NCBI GenBank assembly: GCA_028015205.1
Contig: CM051520.1
Coordinates: 9,830,501-9,894,500 of the forward strand
From: Mytilisepta virgata
Taxonomy: Eukaryota; Mollusca; Bivalvia; Mytilida; Mytilidae
Reading direction: 5' to 3'
DNA: 64,000 bases
Shown: positions 57,376 to 64,000 of the stretch, in pieces
Layout of the letters: each line of letters begins with the position of its first letter
Numbering within the stretch: the stretch's first letter is position 1
Notes under the pieces: model-generated
What the model was told of the DNA's origin: nothing
What the model saw: only the letters and a program-made list of their open reading frames with translations
Databases searched by the model: none
Position numbers and translations under genes: made by a program

Positions 57376-58275
57376 TAAACTCGGGCGATTCACTCACAAA
57401 CTAAGTAAAGTCGGACTTTATGCAAAGTTTGTGAATGATAAACCCGAATTTACACATTGATAAATTCCGTAAAAATAATCTTCATTACTTATAATTCCGA
57501 ATTAATGCAGACATATGACGTTTTCCATTTGAAATTAACATTTTCCTCATGCACTATATTGCATGCAAACGTATTCATACGCACGACGTCATGAAAGTGT
57601 TATGATATTGTAATTATTATATTTATTTATCTTGGCCTAATTTGTTTTGTATGGCCTTATAACATGTATAATATGCTTACATAATACTTATAGTTGTTTA
57701 CTAAATAATGTTATAACTGTGCAGTTTAGAAATCACTGGAACAATAATAGATACTGATGGAATGACTAGAACTTTCTATTTGAATTACGTGATAATTCTG
57801 GAATGATCATAATATACGATGTGTAATTCAAACTTCTACCGTATTCTAGAAGTTTCCGTGACAACTATATATACTGTCACAAAAGTTAGACTTTCAGATC
57901 AGATCAGATCAGATCAGACATTAACATTCTTGTTTTCTCAGATGTTGGATTAACACACTTTTGTTTACGTTACCCACATCATACTAGATTGTGACTGATT
58001 GGACCTAATAATCTGTTGGATTCCGTATAAAGTAAAGACAAAGGATCGGACATATATATTTTAAACAGTTAAGTTGACATTTCATTTTGTATAATATTTT
58101 TTTTTGTAAACTTGTATAATAAATCTTGTTAAATTTTATTATTGATTTGTGTCTTTTGTTGGCTACAATTAAAAGGTGATTTCTGGTCGTAAGAAAAGGA
58201 ATTTATCAAGTAATAAACTTTTACCGGAAGTTGCTGTTAGCCAATGAAATTACTCCATTTGATGATTCGAATTGA
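57376..58275. repeat. Dispersed repeat family 2, copy split by an LTR-like insertion
   Basis: Shares GGGCGATTCACTCACAAACT, then ATTGATAAATTCCGTAAAAA and CTTTACCGGAAGTTGCTGTT-like sequence with 12014-12665 but lacks that copy's hairpin core. A 597-bp sequence interrupts it at ATGAAAG/GAATTTATC. Confidence 0.85.
57598..58194. mobile_element. Solo-LTR-like insertion with 4-bp target duplication
   Basis: The sequence begins TGTTATGATATTG and ends TCTGGTCGTAAGA. It is flanked by AAAG on both sides (57594-57597 and 58195-58198). The homologous uninterrupted site at about 12590-12610 reads ATGAAAGGAATTT, so AAAG is duplicated. It contains a TATA-like CTATATATACTG (about 57866), a (GATCA)n microsatellite at 57895-57920 and AATAAA-type signals (about 58118). 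A TGTTA start, size and a 4-bp duplication fit an LTR of a Gypsy-type element; the terminal TAAGA instead of TAACA is a mismatch. No internal coding part remains. Confidence 0.7.
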
Positions 58276-58920
58276 CCTAGAAATCAAAATTTAAACTAGG
58301 TGGAGGACAGCTATCCCCGCACTCCTCACATGTTCTTTCCCTGTGCACCACTTTAAATATCGGTTCCAATTTTTTTTAAATAAAATTTCTAAAACCTTAC
58401 TGCGTATCTACAAGCTTTAAATTAACAATTTCCGAAATTTGGCCCCTGTTGGCCCCAATTTTCAAAATCCTTCTTGCGCAACTATATATAGTGTATGACA
58501 ATACTGCATGGAAATGAAATGCATATGAAAGTAAAAATAAAAGAGGAGTTCACAAATTTTGAAAACTCGATCTCTGTGGGCCTCAAGTTTCGAAAATCAA
58601 AATTCTTAAGCCTGATTTCGCATGAAGTTAAAAATGCATGAGGTGTTTAGGTCACAAGGAAAGTGTGAGGGACAGGGCGATAACAACTTTCGTCGAAAGT
58701 GCGAGGATAAATATAAAGGTGCATTCTGTTTTGTGCACATTTCAAATGCACTTGATTCATTATACAGTGCCACCAAACTAATGCTGCTTTCACGGGTACA
58801 TCTTATAATACTAAATTTACGAATTAGCCGAATAGGCGGCAAAATGCGTGGTTTAAAATAAACGATGTATGGTTCAGATTATAAAGGTTATTATCGGATT
58901 TGACAATCTGCATTTATAAA
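58276..58920. other. Spacer
   Basis: No recognised coding sequence. Overlapping opposite-strand frames at about 58606-58861 show no family features. Confidence 0.3.
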
Positions 58921-61665
58921 TTTAAAGTGGAACTAAAACGCTTATAGAAAGTTATTTTCATTTTATAGTACTAAAAAAACGTATAAAAACGCAAAAAACC
59001 CGATGAAATTCGGTAACTTAGTTTTCGAGATATTAGCAAAATACTGGCCGATCGTCATTTGCACACCTGAACGATTTGTTAAAAAACTCGAATATTACTA
59101 GTCGCCGGAAGTGACGTACTGTGCGGTTCAGATCTTGTACATAAATAGGTACAGGTCATTTGCAAAGTGAAAGCAGATTCAGTTGATTGTTTATACGTTA
59201 TTGGTGACAACTATCGATTGACAGTGCTTCTTATATATTCACCGACACTTGTTTGATGAAACATTGTACTTAATTTAAATCTACAATTCAACAATGGGAA
59301 GGAATTGTGCAGTTGCGGGATGCAGCAACTCTGCAAAAACGGGACATACTCAACACGCTTTTCCAAAAGATGACCGACAACGTAACTTGTGGGTTCGTTT
59401 TGTAAAACTAACCTGTGTAGATTTTACTGTGTCAACTAAACACTCAGCCATATGTTCATAACACTTCTCAGAAGAATGCCATGAGGTTGACAGGTTGAGA
59501 TTCAAGGAGTTATTTGGTTTATCTGCTCATAACGGCAAGAGACTATTGCCAGGTTCAGTGCCAAGCATTTATCCCAACCAGCATGACCAGTATACATGGT
59601 ATAGTGACGGTCTGCACCAAAATACTTTTGAAAATATAATTCTAACATGTCTGATCTTATTTGTTTTTATATACCATGCATATGTCTTTATATATACATC
59701 AAATTTATGAGTATATATGCACATGTTTGAAAATGAATGCATTATCATAATGTCATTGTGAGAATAAGCCTACATTAAGCCTATGCAGCCTCTCCTGTTG
59801 AATCAAAATTTTTTACGTATAACTATATTGTACCTTTACATCATACATAGGGTATATTTAAGGGTATTTTTAGAGTTATTTTGTTTGATTTACACCCCTT
59901 CTTTTCAAACCACCACAGTTACCAACATCCTGAACATAGGGCTATTTAAAAATATTATTTATGGAGTAAGTAGAAGGTACATGTAAGGCCGCTTATATCA
60001 AATGCAGAGCCTTGACAGGCATGACTTTGAAAAGATGTAGCCAACAAGCTAACATAAGTTGTAGTACAATAAGAGGCTATTATAGCGAAATGTGTAGCTC
60101 CATAAAAAAGTTATTCTGGTCCCATGTCCCTCTGAATTTTTTTCTCTTTCTATGAGCATAAAAGTTATACATTTGTAACCATAATAATTTCAAATATTAA
60201 GAGTCTGCTGACTATGGTAAAATAATACAATATAGAACAATACATGTACTTCCATGATATAACTACCTCTCTATTTATATAACATGTTCATGATCATAAT
60301 CCTGATAATGCAGAAAATAATTTGGGTAAAAATGTAGCTTTTTTTAAAGACATTCTATTTCATTAGCAATGTAAAGCTAAAGCAAAGTTTGAATGTCTAA
60401 TTATTTATTAAAAGAATATGTATTTATTTATTCATTATTTATAAAAAAAATATATATATATGACACTTCCAATCGTGCAAGAAATTTTAATTTCCCCCTA
60501 AATAGTATTAAACACCTGTGAAAATTAAAACTAGTTCATGATATAAAACAAATTAGTAAACATGTGGATGGATATTTATCACCTTTAATCCTGGTAATTA
60601 AAACAGTTAAAGTTTTAGCACCTATTAATTAACATCCTGTTATCTAGTAATAAAGATCAAACAAACGTTTTAATCCCTCCAATCAGGTAAATAACAACTT
60701 GGCCATGCACCTACCACCTGTGGAGTAAATCAATATACCGGTAACAAAGTCATTAGAAAGGTGTTATGAAAACCAGTTTTGACTGGTATTATAATTCAAA
60801 TTACACAAAGAGCATAAAGTCCCATAATCAATATTAACCAAATTATAACTCTACAAATGTGGTAATTATTTTGTAAGTTGAATAATTTTTTTTTATTAAA
60901 ATCCGTCAAAATCTTTTATTAAAGTTTTAGGTGTACAGTGCAGTTTCTCCAATGATTCTCTACATATTTTTATTATTACAACAAGGATTGTAAGAAATTA
61001 CTTATCCCTCTCTACATATATGTCTCTGATTAAACTAAGAAATTTATTATATTTTTATAAGAAAATTCTGAAATTTTATGAATCTGTCAATTCAATAAAA
61101 AAAACACATTACAATTCTACATCAAAATCTATATTACTATTCAGTAACTTATATCACTATTTGTAAAACATCTGTTTTAAAACTATCAATTAATATTGTG
61201 TCTTATATTTGCTTGTTTAAAAAAATAGTGTTTGTTTTTTATTCCTATAAGTTGGTCTTCCATTTGTATTTATGTTATACACACCTTTCAAAATATCTTT
61301 CACTTTCATTCTTTTTATATATATGTATATGGGGGCATTTATTGAAATTTATTGGCTATACTATTATAAATCACTAGCATTGCTGTCTTCATCCATAATA
61401 TATTCCTTCTGGTCAATGTAAACAAGTTCAAGAGTAGCCCGCACTGTACGTCATTTCCGGTCAATCGGGGTCACTCAGCGAGGAAACCCTGTTTCCGGAA
61501 ATAGCGCTGATTGGATTTCCCACAGGTAAAAATAATCCAACTTCACACGCTATTTTCTCCGTTATTACTTGACCAAATTTCATCGGGTTTTTTGCGTTTT
61601 TATACGTTTATTTAGTACTATAAAATGAAAATAACTTGCTATAAGCGTTTTAGTTCCACTTTAAA
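58921..61665. mobile_element. 2.7-kb transposon-like element with long inverted repeats and a THAP frame
   Basis: Bases 58921-59013 (TTTAAAGTGGAACTAAAACG onward) and 61573-61665 are inverted copies with about three mismatches. A second inverted block (GCCGGAAGTGACGTACTGTG at about 59103; CGCACTGTACGTCATTTCCG at about 61440) lies inside, so the arms extend over about 200 bp with divergence. Inside is the THAP reading frame at 59294. The remainder (59740-61430) is AT-rich with no other protein. I found no clear target-site duplication. A THAP DNA-binding domain within an inverted-repeat element suggests an internally deleted P-element-like transposon; this is inference. Confidence 0.7.
59294..59710 (+). 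pseudogene. THAP zinc-finger frame with one in-frame stop
   Basis: ATG at 59294 opens MGRNCAVAGCSNSAKTGHTQ, then HAFPKDDRQRNLWVRFV and KHSAICS. TAA follows at 59459-59461, and the same frame continues HFSEECHEVDRLRFKELFGL. This fits the THAP C2CH zinc finger: CAVAGC for the first two ligands, AFPKD, the invariant Trp in NLWVRF, and CS-x-HF for the last pair. The stop replaces exactly the residue between Cys-Ser and His-Phe. Downstream the frame runs LLPGSVPSIYP and then loses similarity. It could be a truncated repressor-like protein, a pseudogene or a sequencing error. THAP domains bind DNA in P-element transposase and host regulators. Confidence 0.75.
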
Positions 61666-64000
61666 CTGCAGTTTTATTTATGTTCAAATGGAATTTTTAT
61701 GCACTTTTCTGATATGAATTCTCCCAACATATCCTTTAGAAGGTTCTCGAATGCACCATTTTAACACATTGATTTAAATAAATAAGTATGCACATATTTT
61801 AAATGTCTTTCTGTTTGAAATTACGGAAAAAGAATAAAACAAATTAAAAACATTCTCCTTCGAGTGGGATGTTTCCGCTTCATGGATTGTTGTTTCCGCT
61901 TCATGGATTGTTTTTCTACAATAACCAATTTCTCCTAACTGTAAAGGTTATGAACTTTGAAGATTATGAAGAAATAAGGTAAAGTTCAGAGGAATTCCTA
62001 ACTGTTTTTTGGATTGCTCGGATGTTTACCTTGCAAAAAGTGATAAAACCAACCATTAACTATTTTCACATTATTTGTCATTTGACCTGTCTAAATGGGC
62101 TGTTCCAGAAATAGTCTGTACCCCCCCTATGGAAGAGGTCCAATTCCAAAATTTATTTCCATGGAAATTTTTAAATGAAGAAATAAAAAAAATCTGGAAA
62201 TTCCAGGCAGTACTATGGAAGATAACGGTTAAATTAAAAAAAATCCATGGAATATTTTTGAAGATTATTTCAAAATTAGCTGGATTTTTTTTCACCCAAC
62301 CATTAAAATTTCTGGAAATTCCAGGCAAGATGAACATGCGAAAAAAAACCTGGAATATTCCAGTTGCTGTCATAAACAATTGGAAATGATTTGTTAACAC
62401 TGTGAAAACTCCTGAGTTATAATATGAAGGAATCATTCTATGGTTTCTCCTCATCTTGAAGTCACTTTGGAACCCTTAATATGAAAAAGAAACTCTTCTC
62501 CCATAGGAAGTTCTGATTTTTAACAGTATTGTTCTTGTAAAAGTTTTTCTCTCTCTGATATTTGTTTATTTGTGTTGATATGTTAATGTCAATGTTTTAT
62601 TATATAACTAGATGATAAATGTACACTATTTGCCATACATCTTTATGTGACTTTTTTTCAACTGGAGATTGTGATTGATGTATCATTTGCATTTACCCCA
62701 TATCTCCTTATTTCACAGATATCAAGTGGCTTAAACTTTTAAGATGATAGAAGTACACAAATTGTCATACAGTGTGAACCTACATTCACATGTTGAACTT
62801 GGGTCGTATGGTGTGGTGGAGTCTTTATGTGACTTAATTTTGAATGGAGGTTGTGATTGATGTCTCATTTATCAAGTCTGCTAAGTCTTGCACCACACGT
62901 CTTTCCATGACAGCATAGCTTAAACTTTTAAGAAAATGAGATGTAACCAAAGATTTTGCACTATTATGTATAACAATACAAACTTTGAATTTAATGTCTA
63001 TTTAATATGCAGAGATAGGCTGATAAAACTTTAATACATTTACACTGCTATAAACCACCAAAACAAATCTCATACTTATTGAAAGGTTTTGCTATATAAA
63101 CATTATTATCACAACTTGGTGTGAAACCACAACAACCTAATTGGTTAAATTAAACAAACATGTAAAACCAGTTGAGAGAAATAGTATGCATGAATGTCAG
63201 GTTCTCTCATCAATGGCTTAAAATATCAGTCTAGAGTAGCAAATTTTTTTGGGGGGATAAAATATTTGCAAAGAATCATGACAAAATGAAAAAAAAATTT
63301 TTTATCTGCAAATTCAAGCCATAACCTTCATCTTCTGAAACTTATTTCACATTAAATCCATCTTTCAATTACTTTGTTAAGTACATATAATATTTCCTAT
63401 TAATTAGACAGTCTTCCTGTAAATCAAACATTCCAACAATTTTTTTATAAAATTTTAAATGCACGTCTCCCATTATTTAATAAACATTAAAGCATTTTAA
63501 GTGCTTATCTGAACCTGACCACAGAAAAAAAGAAAAAATTCAATAACATTTCTTTATATTTACATGGCCAATTAGTGTCATTCAAATTTTACTTTCAGGG
63601 ATTATCAAATTTCAATTTTATCTACCTCAAGAGTGGCAATAGTATATGATATTCCAATGATAAGAACAAGGCCATTAATCTTATTTCATAACACAAGTGA
63701 TCAAGCTAATTTACATAATACAGTTCAAACATTTGCAAATTTTTTACCCCCCAAAAAAAACAACAAAAATGCATTTGATAATATTTTTTTTTCATTCAGA
63801 GACATCATAAGGTACCGATTGTAAAAATCATTTAACCCTTTTGTCAAAAGTAAGGGTTTTGATTTTGAGCAGTCACTAAAATAAAGTATTATATGTGTGT
63901 TTGAAGATCTGAAGTATTCTCGATCACCTATAATTATGCATTATGTTGTATTGTATATATGTTTGTTCTTAACTTGTAATTTAATCATGATTGTTACATG
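61666..64000. other. Right end region, repeats without a recognised gene
   Basis: Contains a 20-bp direct duplication (TGTTTCCGCTTCATGGATTG, twice at about 61870-61912). A block at about 62095-62390 is rich in CCTGGAATATTCCAG-like palindromes and AAATTTCCAGG inversions. A tandem duplication of about 185 bp lies at about 62640-62950 (CTTTATGTGACTT and GCTTAAACTTTTAAGA each twice). Open frames at 62071-62454 on both strands arise from the palindromic block. Nothing protein-like was recognised. Confidence 0.4.

Noticed and set aside
62071..62454. Open frames on both strands at the right end
   Set aside because: Both come from a palindrome-rich repeat block with low-complexity translation.

Overview
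The window looks like nuclear DNA of a bivalve mollusc, most probably a mussel (Mytilidae, likely Mytilus). It is A+T rich, has spliced genes with long introns, and is saturated with dispersed repeats. I recognise several repeat types as common in mussel genomes: the minus-strand repeat at about 50088-50540, the repeat at 12690-13140, and elements opening with a TAGCTCACCTGGCC-like end and closing with a GAGCCTCTTGTT-like end. No tRNA gene, rRNA gene, CRISPR array or bacterial feature was seen.

Left part (2.9-9.2 kb): the 3' half of a gene for a single-pass receptor of the multiple-EGF (MEGF10/11-like) type. Four exons join in phase and encode part of an EGF-like repeat, a stalk, a transmembrane segment and a long cytoplasmic tail. 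Its last intron holds a mobile element packed with a 135-bp satellite arranged as a 405-bp higher-order repeat.

Centre (18.0-48.4 kb): the main candidate system. A phase-0 BTB/POZ exon (18069-19079) is followed by three tandem, paralogous, phase-0 terminal exons with 6, 10 and 10 C2H2-like zinc fingers (30446-31111, 33186-34403, 38355-39521). Each begins after the same TACTTGTTTTAAG acceptor and ends with its own stop. A further phase-0 terminal exon (47248-48351) encodes an intact pogo/jerky-like HTH plus DDE protein in which the catalytic acids look substituted. The arrangement resembles arthropod BTB genes such as lola, where one BTB module is spliced to alternative DNA-binding exons. The shared splicing is inferred; it was not observed.

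Right part (50.6-57.1 kb): a minus-strand gene of at least six coding exons for a Cys-rich, single-pass membrane protein with a Gln/Pro/Thr-rich cytoplasmic tail. All exon phases match, and one intron appears to use a GC donor. Beyond it, a 2.7-kb element with long terminal inverted repeats (58921-61665) carries a THAP zinc-finger reading frame broken by one stop.

The rest is mobile DNA: two LINE relics on opposite strands, decayed retroelement fragments, SINEs with clear target duplications, foldback/MITE elements, and an apparent solo LTR. Two insertions (41382-42043 and 57598-58194) can be dated relative to their hosts because an uninterrupted copy of the host repeat lies elsewhere in this window. 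All calls come from reading the sequence by eye; no searches were run.
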